Assembly: GCA_919901585.1 (NCBI GenBank)
Contig: CAKKPH010000098.1
Span: 1-32,488, forward strand
Direction: 5' to 3'
DNA from: Thermodesulfovibrionales bacterium
Lineage (GTDB): Bacteria > Nitrospirota > Thermodesulfovibrionia > Thermodesulfovibrionales > UBA9159
Length of the DNA stretch: 32,488 nt
Numbering within the stretch: position 1 is the stretch's first letter; each line of letters starts with the position of its first letter. Below the pieces are notes generated by a model. That model searched no databases. It was not told the DNA's origin and saw only the letters and a program-made list of their open reading frames with translations. Made by a program: the position numbers and the translations under genes. This document shows, one piece after another, positions 1-7,164 of the stretch.

Positions 1-66
1 TTCTCTTGAGGATATTATAGACAGCCCTTGCCAGCTTATGGGCCAGAATGGTCAGTATAAAAAAGT

Positions 67-93
67 AAAGGGGACGGTTCTATTTAATTGACA
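67..93 (+). repeat. 27-bp direct repeat, copy 1 (transposon-end-like)
   Basis: This 27-bp stretch begins AAAGGGGACGGTTCT and ends TTTAATTGACA. It recurs at 735-761 with one mismatch and in the same orientation, so the two copies bracket the HicAB genes. Its right half also resembles the end of the TnpA-REP element at 23198-23939, which reads CCTATTTAATTGAC outward-in. I infer that it is the end sequence of a related element. Positions 1-66 hold nothing I can identify. Confidence 0.7.
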
Positions 94-146
94 AGGGCGG
101 ATAAAATGCTGAACGATTATTTGAATTTCTGGTAAAATAAGGCTAA

Positions 147-407
147 ATGGGCAAACATGTAAAGCTTTTACTCAAAATTTTAAGCGGTGCTTCGGATGAA
201 AATATCTATTTCGAAGATTTGTGTAACCTGCTGAAACATTTGGGCTTTGAAATAAAAGTTAAAGGCAGTCACCATATTTTCAGAAAAGAAGCAGTGATAG
301 AAAAAATTAATCTTCAGCGTGAGGGCAACATGGCAAAACCCTATCAGGTAAAACAAGTAAGAAACGTTATAGTGAAGTATAAATTAGGAGGGACTATTGA
401 TGTATAG
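147..407 (+). CDS. hicA: HicA-family mRNA interferase toxin
   Basis: An 86-residue protein matching the small HicA toxin fold, a double-stranded-RNA-binding-like domain that cleaves mRNA. The family's active-site histidine lies in GSHHIFRK (about residues 41-48). The C-terminal half ends in a lysine-rich helix (KQVRNVIVKYKL), also typical. The next gene is the cognate HicB antitoxin, overlapping this one by 8 nt, which is the usual toxin-first hicAB order. The full-length frame and intact His suggest an active toxin. The ATG at 147 has only a weak AAGG-type ribosome site. The locus sits beside an integron-type attC-like site and between transposon-end-like repeats, so I infer horizontal acquisition. 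Confidence 0.88.
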   Translation: MGKHVKLLLKILSGASDENIYFEDLCNLLKHLGFEIKVKGSHHIFRKEAVIEKINLQREGNMAKPYQVKQVRNVIVKYKLGGTIDV

Positions 408-612
408 ATACGAGATTATTATTTACTGGAGTAATGAAGATAATGCTTTTATAGCAGAAGTGCCCGAACTCCCTGGCTGTATGGCTCATGGAGAGACTCC
501 TGAAAAGGCATTAAAAAATGCTAAGGATGCCATTCAATTATGGATTGATACAGCAAAGGAATTCGGCGATACAATCCCCGAACCAAAAGGCAACAAACTG
601 ATGTACGCATAA
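400..612 (+). CDS. hicB: HicB-family antitoxin (short form)
   Basis: A 70-residue protein with the HicB partial RNase-H-like fold: a strand-rich N-terminus, the signature AEVPELPGCMAHGETPEKAL at about residues 19-38, then an amphipathic helix. It would bind and silence HicA. I chose the ATG at 400 over the TTG at 397 because AGGAGG at 386-391 lies 8 nt upstream. The gene overlaps the hicA stop, so the pair is translationally coupled. It is a short HicB without an obvious C-terminal HTH or ribbon-helix-helix domain, so autoregulation may be weak or need HicA. The stop codon is only 8 nt before the attC-like site, the normal geometry of an integron cassette. Confidence 0.88.
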   Translation: MYRYEIIIYWSNEDNAFIAEVPELPGCMAHGETPEKALKNAKDAIQLWIDTAKEFGDTIPEPKGNKLMYA

Positions 613-620
613 ATATTTTT

Positions 621-678
621 GCATAACAAATCACTTGTGCGGATGTCGTTCCGCCACCGCACAGTTCAGGCGTTGGGC
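621..678 (+). other. Integron attC-like recombination site
   Basis: The 58-bp segment opens with GCATAAC (R''-like) and closes with GTTGGGC, which fits the attC core GTTRRRY. The inner arms pair as ACT(T)GTGCGG at 633-642 with CCGCACAGT at 657-665, leaving one unpaired T. An extrahelical base and a short variable loop are hallmarks of single-strand-recombined attC sites. The outer boxes pair imperfectly (five pairs, one G-T wobble, one mismatch). It lies immediately downstream of hicB, where a cassette's attC belongs. I see no integrase gene and no second site, so this may be a lone or decayed cassette. The call comes from structure read by eye. Confidence 0.58.
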
Positions 679-694
679 AACACAAAGGAAGCGC

Positions 695-734
695 ACTTGA
701 ACAATAATAAAGCTACTTGAACAATAATAAAGCT
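695..734 (+). repeat. Perfect tandem duplication of a 20-bp unit
   Basis: Two adjacent identical 20-bp units (695-714 and 715-734), each beginning ACTTGAACAA and ending TAATAAAGCT, abut the second transposon-end-like repeat. This is most simply a slippage or target-site duplication scar. The stretch 613-919 contains only the attC-like site, this duplication and the direct repeat. I see no gene in it. Confidence 0.85.
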
Positions 735-761
735 AAAGGGGACGGTTCTCTTTAATTGACA
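735..761 (+). repeat. 27-bp direct repeat, copy 2 (transposon-end-like)
   Basis: Second copy of the sequence at 67-93, differing only at one base (CTTT for ATTT in the middle). Both copies are in the same orientation, unlike the inverted ends of the intact TnpA element at 23198-23939. Confidence 0.7.
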
Positions 762-919
762 AAGACAAAAGAATATCATAAATTTGAACCAAAATGAATT
801 AGTGCATTCACTATCTCCAGCAGATGACAGAAGTCCAGCACTACTTATCTTATGCAGTTATGTATCGGTATTTCTTACAGTATTATGATAATCTTATGAT
901 GAGAGATGGATGTGGTATA

Positions 920-1147
920 ATGTCATTACCGGAAAAAATCTTTAAACATATTCAGGAAATGCCCGAATCATTTCAGGTTGAGATATTAGATTTTGTAGAG
1001 TACCTCGAATCAAAAATAAAGAAGGGCAAAAAAATCGGGGGGGAGGAAACAGACTGGCCAGAACTGTCTCTATCCTTTGCAATGCGTGATATGGAAGATG
1101 AATCTTCTCCCTATTCACTCAACGATCTCAGAGAACGTTTTACATGA
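920..1147 (+). CDS. DUF2281-family antitoxin-like protein
   Basis: A 75-residue protein starting MSLPEKIFKHIQEMPES, with the DUF2281 core EILDFVEYLESK at about residues 18-29 and a tail ending SLNDLRERF. Members usually sit upstream of a MazF/PIN-type toxin and act as antitoxins. The frame is open from 824, but I chose the ATG at 920 because family resemblance begins there and the upstream stretch looks non-coding. The stop overlaps an ATG at 1144 (ATGA) that opens a truncated frame, so the expected toxin is missing. The function is inferred from family resemblance. Confidence 0.65.
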   Translation: MSLPEKIFKHIQEMPESFQVEILDFVEYLESKIKKGKKIGGEETDWPELSLSFAMRDMEDESSPYSLNDLRERFT

Positions 1148-1232
1148 TTCAGGAAGGACAAAGTTGTCACAAGAAGTTCCAAAATTTGATGAAGTTATAA
1201 AAGAAGAAGATACAGAGGCCTTCATCACTTGA
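1144..1232 (+). pseudogene. Possible toxin remnant after the DUF2281 antitoxin
   Basis: An ATG overlapping the antitoxin stop opens a frame MIQEGQ... that ends after 18 codons at 1200. MazF/PemK toxins commonly begin with a similar M-I-x-E-G-Q run, but nothing of the rest survives here. A second frame is open to 1232 and runs into the end of prfA on the other strand. I read this as a deletion scar of a toxin gene, on weak evidence. Confidence 0.3.
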
Positions 1233-2289
1233 TCTCCTTAAGCCTCTCTGTCTGATAATGAGCGTTCAGGGCTTCTATAATCTCATCCATATTGCCCTCA
1301 AGGAAATGTTCGAGCTTGTGAAGGGTCAGTCCTATCCTGTGGTCTGACACCCTGTTCTGCGGGAAGTTGTATGTCCTTATCCTTTCGCTCCTGTCACCGG
1401 AGCCGACCTGTGTCTTCCTCTCTAATGCCCGTTCCTTATCCTGCCTCTCGGTCTCGAGTTCGTACAATCTTGAACGAAGCACCTTCAATGCCTTATCCTT
1501 GTTTTTTATCTGTGAGCGCTCGTCCTGACACTGTACGATCAGGCCTGTTGGTATATGGACAATCCTTACAGCAGAATATGTGGTGTTGACCCCCTGACCG
1601 CCTGGGCCTGAGGCGCAGAATGTGTCGATCCTGAGGTCTTTTTCCTCCACCTTTATGTCTACGTCTTCAGCCTCGGGCAAGACAGCGACTGTCGCAGCAG
1701 ATGTATGTATCCTGCCGGAAGCCTCTGTGACAGGTACGCGCTGGACTCTGTGAGCGCCGCTCTCATATTTGAGCCTGCTGTATGCGCCTTTTCCCTCTAT
1801 CGAGGCTACTATCTCCTTTATCCCGCCAAGCCCTGTGGGGCTTGAATCAATTATATCAACCTTCCATCTCCTCGACTCGGCATATTTTGTATACATCCTG
1901 AAAAGGGTTGCAGCAAAAAGCGCAGCCTCCTCACCTCCGGTGCCTGCCCTTATTTCAAGTATAACGCTTTTTTCGTCCCTCAGGTCCTTGGGGAGAAGCA
2001 TCATCTTAAGCTCATCCTCGACCAAAGGCCTCTTCCTTTTCAATTCCTCGAGTTCTGTCTGCGCAAGTTCCCTGAGGTCTCCGTCACCGCCCTTCAGTAT
2101 CTCCTCTGCCTCTTCGGCGTCAGAGATTATCTTATTGTACTCCTTAATCTTTTCGACGAGCGGCATGAGATCTGCCTGCTCCTTCGAGTACTTCTGATAA
2201 AGCTGGTTGTTTGAGAGCACGTCGGGGCTCATCATAAGCCCGGTCAGCTCTTCATACTTCGCCTCGATTGTCTTTAGCTTACCTAACAT
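1225..2289 (-). CDS. prfA: Peptide chain release factor 1
   Basis: Class I release factor recognising UAA/UAG and triggering peptide release on the ribosome. The catalytic GGQ lies at about residue 230 ([15 protein letters not shown]). The codon-recognition tripeptide is P-V-T in [15 protein letters not shown], i.e. the RF1 PxT type and not the RF2 SPF type. Length of 354 residues is normal for RF1. A GTG at 2292 directly precedes the ATG at 2289; I chose the ATG because GGAGG lies 6 nt upstream of it and only 3 nt from the GTG. The start overlaps the end of the DUF1385 gene by 11 nt, so the two are translationally coupled. The usual partner prmC, which methylates the GGQ glutamine, is not adjacent but lies at 24788 on the other strand. 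Confidence 0.97.
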   Translation of the reverse strand: MLGKLKTIEAKYEELTGLMMSPDVLSNNQLYQKYSKEQADLMPLVEKIKEYNKIISDAEEAEEILKGGDGDLRELAQTELEELKRKRPLVEDELKMMLLPKDLRDEKSVILEIRAGTGGEEAALFAATLFRMYTKYAESRRWKVDIIDSSPTGLGGIKEIVASIEGKGAYSRLKYESGAHRVQRVPVTEASGRIHTSAATVAVLPEAEDVDIKVEEKDLRIDTFCASGPGGQGVNTTYSAVRIVHIPTGLIVQCQDERSQIKNKDKALKVLRSRLYELETERQDKERALERKTQVGSGDRSERIRTYNFPQNRVSDHRIGLTLHKLEHFLEGNMDEIIEALNAHYQTERLKEIK

Positions 2290-3169
2290 CACCTGCCTCC
2301 AGCCTAATCGCCTCCCTTAAGGCTGCCACCGCAACCTCAATCTGGGAGTCATCAGGCTCTTTTGTCGTCATCTTCTGTAGCAGCAGGCCCGGCAAGATTA
2401 GAAGGTTGACAAAAGGATTGTCCTTCATCCTCGTAGACAGTTTTTGTATCTCATACGATATCCCGGCAATTGCAGGGATGAGGATAAGACGGGAGAGAAA
2501 CTTCGAGGCAAAAGGCCAGGACTGGGGTATAAATGAAAAGACGATTATGCTCATGACCATGACAATAAGGAGGAAACTCGTGCCGCATCTTGGATGTTGC
2601 GGACTGAATAACCTTATGTTCTTAAGATCAAGCTCCTTTCCTGCCTCATAGGCATGGATGACCTTGTGTTCTGCTCCATGATATTCGAATATCCTCCGCA
2701 TGTCCTTCCAGAGCCCGATAGCTAAAATATACGCAAGAAAGATTAAGACCCTCAGTATGCCATCCACAAGATTAAAGACAAAGGAGCTCTCGGTAATGAT
2801 GCCGGAAAAAAGGCCCATAAGCTTAGTGGCATAAAGTGGCAGTAACACAAAAAGACCTACGCCTAACAATAAGGCAAAAACGATTGTGGCAGTAATTGCG
2901 AGCGGGCTCATAGGCTTCTCTTCCTCGTTAAGCGCCTTGCCTGCTGAGAACTCTATCGCCTTTATGCCGATAGAGAATGCCTGATACAGGGCTATAATGC
3001 CCCTTATGAACGGAAGTCTCAGAAACCGGGGGAGCATCTTTAATTGCTCGACCTTAAGATGGATCTCACCCTTCTGGTCCCTCACGGCAACAGTCCAGCC
3101 ACCCCGGGATTTCATCATCACCCCTTCTATGACCGCCTGCCCGCCTATGTTATAAACCTTGGTCTTCAT
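2279..3169 (-). CDS. DUF1385 (YqhQ-like) integral membrane protein
   Basis: A 296-residue membrane protein with the DUF1385 signatures [14 protein letters not shown] at the N-terminus, [14 protein letters not shown] mid-protein and HPRCGTSFL after it. About four hydrophobic segments are visible (residues ~90-115, 120-155, 200-220 and 225-240). The biochemical role of the family is unknown, but it is commonly found between rpmE and prfA, exactly as here. I prefer the ATG at 3169 over the GTG at 3175 because a GGG-type ribosome site fits its spacing better. A strong terminator at 3181-3223 separates it from rpmE, so it needs its own promoter or read-through. Confidence 0.93.
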   Translation of the reverse strand: MKTKVYNIGGQAVIEGVMMKSRGGWTVAVRDQKGEIHLKVEQLKMLPRFLRLPFIRGIIALYQAFSIGIKAIEFSAGKALNEEEKPMSPLAITATIVFALLLGVGLFVLLPLYATKLMGLFSGIITESSFVFNLVDGILRVLIFLAYILAIGLWKDMRRIFEYHGAEHKVIHAYEAGKELDLKNIRLFSPQHPRCGTSFLLIVMVMSIIVFSFIPQSWPFASKFLSRLILIPAIAGISYEIQKLSTRMKDNPFVNLLILPGLLLQKMTTKEPDDSQIEVAVAALREAIRLEAGDVR

Positions 3170-3180
3170 TAACACCCATC

Positions 3181-3223
3181 AAAAAAGGTCGTTAGTCATA
3201 TAAGTCAGACTAACGACCTTTTT
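3181..3223 (-). terminator. Rho-independent (bidirectional) terminator of rpmE
   Basis: A perfect 11-bp stem, GGTCGTTAGTC (3187-3197) with GACTAACGACC (3208-3218), is flanked by six A on one side and five T on the other. It can therefore end transcripts on either strand. It lies directly downstream of rpmE. Confidence 0.9.
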
Positions 3224-3239
3224 ATAGCGTTTATCCTGT

Positions 3240-3440
3240 CTACTTCTTTGCGTATTTTCTCTTGAACTTCTGAACCCTTCCCTCAGCATCAACCATCTTC
3301 TGTTTGCCGGTATAGAATGGATGGCACTTTGAGCATATGTCAACATGTATAGCAGGCCTTGTTGATCTTATGGCAAATGCCTCGCCGCAGACGCATTGAA
3401 TCTTTGCCTCTTTATAGTCGGGATGTATACCTTCTTTCAA
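3240..3440 (-). CDS. rpmE: 50S ribosomal protein L31
   Basis: A 66-residue L31 of the zinc-binding (C+) type, with the CxC pair in IQCVCGEAF and the CxxC in DICSKCHPFYTGKQ. It opens with the family sequence KEGIHPDY. The start codon is TTG at 3440, fixed by AGGAGG 6 nt upstream; there is no better ATG. The gene is monocistronic, with a promoter at 3480-3509 and a strong terminator behind it. C+ L31 is normally the zinc-replete form; no C- paralogue is in this window. Confidence 0.97.
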   Translation of the reverse strand: MKEGIHPDYKEAKIQCVCGEAFAIRSTRPAIHVDICSKCHPFYTGKQKMVDAEGRVQKFKRKYAKK

Positions 3441-3479
3441 GTCAAGCCTCCTGAATAATTTTGTATAAGATACAAATTT

Positions 3480-3509
3480 ATTTTAGAACATTTTAAAGTT
3501 TTTTAGCAA
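3480..3509 (-). promoter_or_regulatory. Sigma-70-type promoter for rpmE
   Basis: On the minus strand, TTGCTA (3509-3504) and TAAAAT (3485-3480) are 18 bp apart, about 40 nt upstream of the rpmE start. Confidence 0.55.
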
Positions 3510-3546
3510 TAGCCCTGGCCGGCAGGGTTTCTGCAGCTTTTTAGTT

Positions 3547-3575
3547 TTGGACAGATATGTCTTAATCTGTTAAAT
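3547..3575 (+). promoter_or_regulatory. Candidate promoter for the CdhA-like/HypD operon
   Basis: TTGGAC (3547-3552) and TTAAAT (3570-3575) are separated by 17 bp. This implies a leader of about 140 nt before the CdhA-like start at 3721. The -10 match is moderate. Confidence 0.4.
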
Positions 3576-3602
3576 TAACTATAGAGGCCGCGATGAGAAG
3601 CA

Positions 3603-3707
3603 TTGAATAGCTCAGAAGATGACAGCAGGGTGCCTGTCAGGGTAGAGACAACAGTGTCCGTAGGTTATGTAACGGCTGAACTCAAGGTGCTCGAGACAGA
3701 GAGATAG
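3603..3707 (+). other. Possible 34-codon leader ORF upstream of the CdhA-like gene
   Basis: A TTG-initiated frame of 34 codons ends 13 nt before the CdhA-like ATG, with the next gene's AGGAG directly after its stop. The C-terminal part (VPVRVETTVSVGYVTAEL) uses codons like the neighbours and has a beta-strand-like pattern. It has no clear ribosome site and I recognise no family. It could be a small protein, a leader peptide or a gene remnant. Confidence 0.22.
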
Positions 3708-3720
3708 CAGGAGAACCTAT

Positions 3721-5982
3721 ATGGCTGAAAAGGATATATCCATCAAGACCGGCCTGAGCCTTTCAGACCTTAGGACATGGGACATGACCCTGCTTAATCG
3801 ATACAAGCCGCATTACCATATGGTAAATAAGGCCTGCAGCCTTTGTGCACTCGGTCCATGCGACCTCATGAATGGGAGAAGAGGAGCCTGCGGACAGGAC
3901 TTAGAGACATTCATTGCGCGCGAAGCGCTTATACTCGCTGTTACTGGCGCTGCTGCGCATGCTGCACACGCGAGGGACGTAGTGACGCGGCTTATAGAAG
4001 CTCACGGCGCAGACCTTGCCCTCGACCTCGGGGAATGGGTCAATATCCTTATGCCTATAACAGAGATTGTTTATGGTAGCCGGCCGGGACATCTCAAAGA
4101 CCTCCTCCCTGTATTAGGGTATATCGAATCTCAGATTGTAAGGCTGCTTGCATCTACCCATTTCGGAGGCGAATCATCTTCCCTTGATCTCGAAAGCAAG
4201 ATATTCCATGCAGGCACAATGGATATACTCTCGATGGAGATAGCTGAGGTCGCTCAGATATCAGGATATAAATTTCCAAAGGGTGATGCAGAAACCCCTA
4301 TGGCAACAATAGGAAGGCATGGGATATCAGGCAATAAACCTGTGATCCTCTGTATCGGCCACCATTCAGATGTCGGCTTGAGGGTGATGGATAAAGTCGA
4401 CAAGACCTGTTTGGACCATGATATAGAAGTCGCAGCCCTATGCTGCACTGCCCATGACATGGCGCGCGGAATGAGTGGTATGAGTTCTTTCACTATAATA
4501 GGCAACATAAGGGAGCAACTCAGCTTTACAAGGAGCGGACGTGCCGACATTGTCGTGGCTGACCAGCAGTGCATAAGGCATGACCTCCTTGCTGAGACAT
4601 TAAAGACAGGCGCTTTTTTTATATCAACGAGTGACCAGACATCTGCCGGCCTTCCTGATGAGACTGATATGGACATACAGGAACTTGCTACAGTGCTCAT
4701 CGACCGTCCTGTCCGCGGCGTTTTTATCTCAGACCCTGAAAAGGCTGCAGAACTTGCCGTCGCAATAGCAAAACGCTATGGTAAAATAGCAAAACCCTCA
4801 AACGGCAATGAAAACAGCCTGTGGAGATCAACGCTCACATGCAACAACTGTGGTCTCTGCACCCGCTATTGCCCTGTAAGCCTCCCTGTGTCAGATGCAG
4901 TTTTCACTGCACAGAAGTCAATCAGAGATTCAGACAATACAGGCAGTGAAATGCCTGCCTCTGCTGTTAAGACGTTTGACGGCATTTATGATAAATGCCT
5001 CCTCTGCGGCCGCTGTGATTCTGCATGTCCAGGGCAGATACCTGTGATGTCCCTTATAGAATCTTCATATAAGACAAACGACAAGCGAGCGGAGAGAATG
5101 ATGAGGATAGGGAGGGGGCCGATTGATGACTACGAGATAAAGAGTACAGGGCCTTCAATAGTGCTTGGAGACATCCCCGGTGTAGTTGCCTTCCTTACAT
5201 GCCCTGAATATCCTGACGGCAGGGAAGCAGTGTCATGGATGGCAGACACCCTTGCCCAAAACGGGTATATTGTCCTTGCAGCAGGATGCACTGCCATGGA
5301 CATGGCAACTGGCGATAACAATGTTTATCTCAAGTTTCCCGGGACCTTTGATATGGGAAGCATTATAAACACAGGCTCATGCGTCTCTTCTTCGCATGCA
5401 ATAGGTGCTCTTATAAAGATCGCATCCATCTTCCTTCACAGGCGTCTTGACAGGAATCATGAAGAGATAGCCGACTATATACTCAACCGTATTGGTGCTA
5501 CGGGTGTGCTCTGGGGGGGCATAACACCCAAGAGCTTCTCTGCATCCGCAGGAGCTAATCGCCTCGGGATCCCTGTGATATTCGGGCCTCAGGGCAAAAA
5601 GTTCAGGAGGACACTTGAAGGTAACCCTGATGCAGACGGAGTCTTTGATTCGAGAACCGGCCGAAAGATGCAATCCGGACTAATGCCCCCGCATCTTTCG
5701 GTAGTTGCGAATACTAAGGAGGAGGCGCTTGTAGAGATAGTGCGGCTCTGCATCAGGCCGAATGACACAACAAAGGGCCGCCGTACAAAACTCAGCAATT
5801 ATCTCAGGCTCTCAAAATCTTTTTTTGGGGCTATCCCTCATGACCTTGCCAATTTTGTAAGGGTGGCTGACGACCTGCCTGATGAATCGAGGGATGAGCT
5901 TATGGCTTTCCTCAAGTCCAACAATTGGCAGGCCTCCTTCATACCTGATCCTACACTGCTCCGGAGGCTTGTGAGAAGATGA
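3721..5982 (+). CDS. CdhA-like (archaeal-type) Ni-Fe carbon monoxide dehydrogenase subunit
   Basis: A 753-residue protein of the CdhA family, the CO-oxidising alpha subunit of the acetyl-CoA decarbonylase/synthase complex. The B-cluster motif CSLCALGPC...GACG is at 39-58. Two 4Fe-4S motifs absent from bacterial CooS are at 374-384 (CNNCGLCTRYC) and 426-436 (CLLCGRCDSAC). C-cluster ligand candidates are His214/215 (CIGHH), Cys241/242 (CCTAHDM), Cys284 (DQQC), Cys523 (AAGC) and Cys554 (NTGSC). The segment where I recall a sixth, Ni-binding Cys reads GATGVLWGG, with Thr594. AGGAG lies 7 nt upstream of the ATG. Its TGA overlaps the HypD-like ATG (ATGA). No cdhB/C/D/E or cooC is nearby, so this is not a standard acetyl-CoA operon. 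I infer a specialised CO-related role, possibly in hydrogenase cofactor assembly. Confidence 0.85.
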   Translation: MAEKDISIKTGLSLSDLRTWDMTLLNRYKPHYHMVNKACSLCALGPCDLMNGRRGACGQDLETFIAREALILAVTGAAAHAAHARDVVTRLIEAHGADLALDLGEWVNILMPITEIVYGSRPGHLKDLLPVLGYIESQIVRLLASTHFGGESSSLDLESKIFHAGTMDILSMEIAEVAQISGYKFPKGDAETPMATIGRHGISGNKPVILCIGHHSDVGLRVMDKVDKTCLDHDIEVAALCCTAHDMARGMSGMSSFTIIGNIREQLSFTRSGRADIVVADQQCIRHDLLAETLKTGAFFISTSDQTSAGLPDETDMDIQELATVLIDRPVRGVFISDPEKAAELAVAIAKRYGKIAKPSNGNENSLWRSTLTCNNCGLCTRYCPVSLPVSDAVFTAQKSIRDSDNTGSEMPASAVKTFDGIYDKCLLCGRCDSACPGQIPVMSLIESSYKTNDKRAERMMRIGRGPIDDYEIKSTGPSIVLGDIPGVVAFLTCPEYPDGREAVSWMADTLAQNGYIVLAAGCTAMDMATGDNNVYLKFPGTFDMGSIINTGSCVSSSHAIGALIKIASIFLHRRLDRNHEEIADYILNRIGATGVLWGGITPKSFSASAGANRLGIPVIFGPQGKKFRRTLEGNPDADGVFDSRTGRKMQSGLMPPHLSVVANTKEEALVEIVRLCIRPNDTTKGRRTKLSNYLRLSKSFFGAIPHDLANFVRVADDLPDESRDELMAFLKSNNWQASFIPDPTLLRRLVRR

Positions 5983-7112
5983 AAACAGAGTCAGGCAATC
6001 CCTCTGACAAGACCCTCAAAAAAGAAGACCTATTCCGTTATCTTAGGGATCCCTCGCTTGTTTCAGGGCTTGCTGATGCTATCAGGGCAGAGATGCCGCG
6101 CAACAGGCATATCAAGGTTATGCATGTCTGCGGCTCGCATGAACATTCTGTCCAACGGTGGGGGCTGCGGGGCCTGCTGCCTGAGGACCTCGAGATAGTT
6201 GCCGGCCCCGGATGCCCTGTCTGTATCTGTCCGGCCTTTGAGATAGGGGAGGCCATTTCGCTTGCAAGGGAAGGTGTTATAATCGCAACTTATGGCGACA
6301 TGGTCAGGGTGCCTACTCCTTATGGCTCTCTGATGAAGGAGAAGGCTGGAGGCGCCGGCATACAGGTTATATACAGCCCTATGGATGCTGTGGCAACTGC
6401 GAGGAATAATCCTGACAAAGAGGTAGTCTTCTTCTCAGTAGGCTTCGAGACAACAGTCGCACCTGCAGCTGCGCTCGTCGTGCGGGGAGACCTGCCTGAT
6501 AATTTTTCTTTGCTGACCTCTCACCGCCTCACCCCTCCTGCGATGGAATTGCTGCTCGGCATCGGAGATGTCCATATAGACGGTTTTATAGCCCCCGGGC
6601 ATGTATCTGTAATAGTCGGCTCAGAGGCCTGGGGGGTATTTCCGAGGGCCTACAACATGCCTGTAGCTGTTGCAGGGTTCGAGCCTGCGAATATCCTCTT
6701 CGGCCTCCTTATGTTATTAAGGCAGATAAAAAACGGGGAAGCCCGCCTCGATAACACTTACACTCAGGTTGTCCGGCCTGAAGGCAACCCTGTTGCGCTC
6801 AAGGCGATAGAAAAGGCCTTTGATGTAGTCCCTGCCTGGTGGCGGGGCATCGGGAGGGTGCCGCGTTCAGGCCTCGTTTTAAAGCCTGATTTTATAAAAG
6901 TTGACGCTCGGAAAAAGTTTGGGATAGCTGCCTCTCCGGAGAGGACTGAACTGCCTCCGGGCTGCTCGTGCCATCTTGTGATGCTCGGCAAGATATACCC
7001 ATCATCGTGCCCGCTCTTCAACAATAAATGCACGCCGGAAACCCCATACGGCCCGTGCATGGTCTCGCAGGAAGGCACCTGCCTGATATGGTCAAAATTC
7101 GGCACAGCTTAG
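5979..7112 (+). CDS. hypD: HypD-like Fe(CN)2CO scaffold protein
   Basis: A 377-residue protein of the HypD family, the iron-sulfur scaffold on which the Fe(CN)2CO unit of [NiFe]-hydrogenase is built with HypC. The core cysteines are present: Cys51 in VCGSHEH, and Cys79 and Cys82 in GPGCPVC. The C-terminal cluster-binding region is intact (SSCPLF, KCTPETP, GPCMVS, GTC), as is FETT(V)AP. The first motif reads CGSHEH where family members I recall have CGTHT or CGGHTH, and the second continues CICP instead of CVTP/CVMP, so it is a divergent member. It is translationally coupled to the CdhA-like gene by ATGA. No hypA/B/C/E/F genes or hydrogenase genes are in the window. Whether it is the genome's only HypD cannot be told from here. 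Confidence 0.92.
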   Translation: MKTESGNPSDKTLKKEDLFRYLRDPSLVSGLADAIRAEMPRNRHIKVMHVCGSHEHSVQRWGLRGLLPEDLEIVAGPGCPVCICPAFEIGEAISLAREGVIIATYGDMVRVPTPYGSLMKEKAGGAGIQVIYSPMDAVATARNNPDKEVVFFSVGFETTVAPAAALVVRGDLPDNFSLLTSHRLTPPAMELLLGIGDVHIDGFIAPGHVSVIVGSEAWGVFPRAYNMPVAVAGFEPANILFGLLMLLRQIKNGEARLDNTYTQVVRPEGNPVALKAIEKAFDVVPAWWRGIGRVPRSGLVLKPDFIKVDARKKFGIAASPERTELPPGCSCHLVMLGKIYPSSCPLFNNKCTPETPYGPCMVSQEGTCLIWSKFGTA

Positions 7113-7121
7113 CAATATTAA

Positions 7122-7159
7122 ATGTCTGTCTCTCCAGAGCTGCTCCGGCTTCAAGACAT
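7122..7159 (+). terminator. Possible terminator after hypD
   Basis: ATGTCT (7122-7127) can pair with AGACAT (7154-7159), enclosing the near-palindrome CCAGAGCTGCTCCGG, and a T-rich run follows. The stem is short, so this is tentative. It lies between the convergent hypD and dynamin-like genes. Confidence 0.35.
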
Positions 7160-7164
7160 ATATT

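Noticed and set aside
1371-2651. Long open frames on the plus strand opposite prfA and DUF1385
   Set aside because: They are antisense to well-supported genes and the encoded sequences are Ser/Pro-rich with no family resemblance.
3513-3527. CCCTG-GCCGG-CAGGG inverted repeat between rpmE and the CdhA-like operon
   Set aside because: The stem is short, there is no T-run and it lies in no obvious place; I see no support for a terminator or operator.
3721-5982. Hybrid cluster protein or bacterial CooS as identity of this gene
   Set aside because: The two internal 4Fe-4S motifs, the N-terminal CSLCALGPC motif and the C-terminal KGRRTKLSNY region fit CdhA better.
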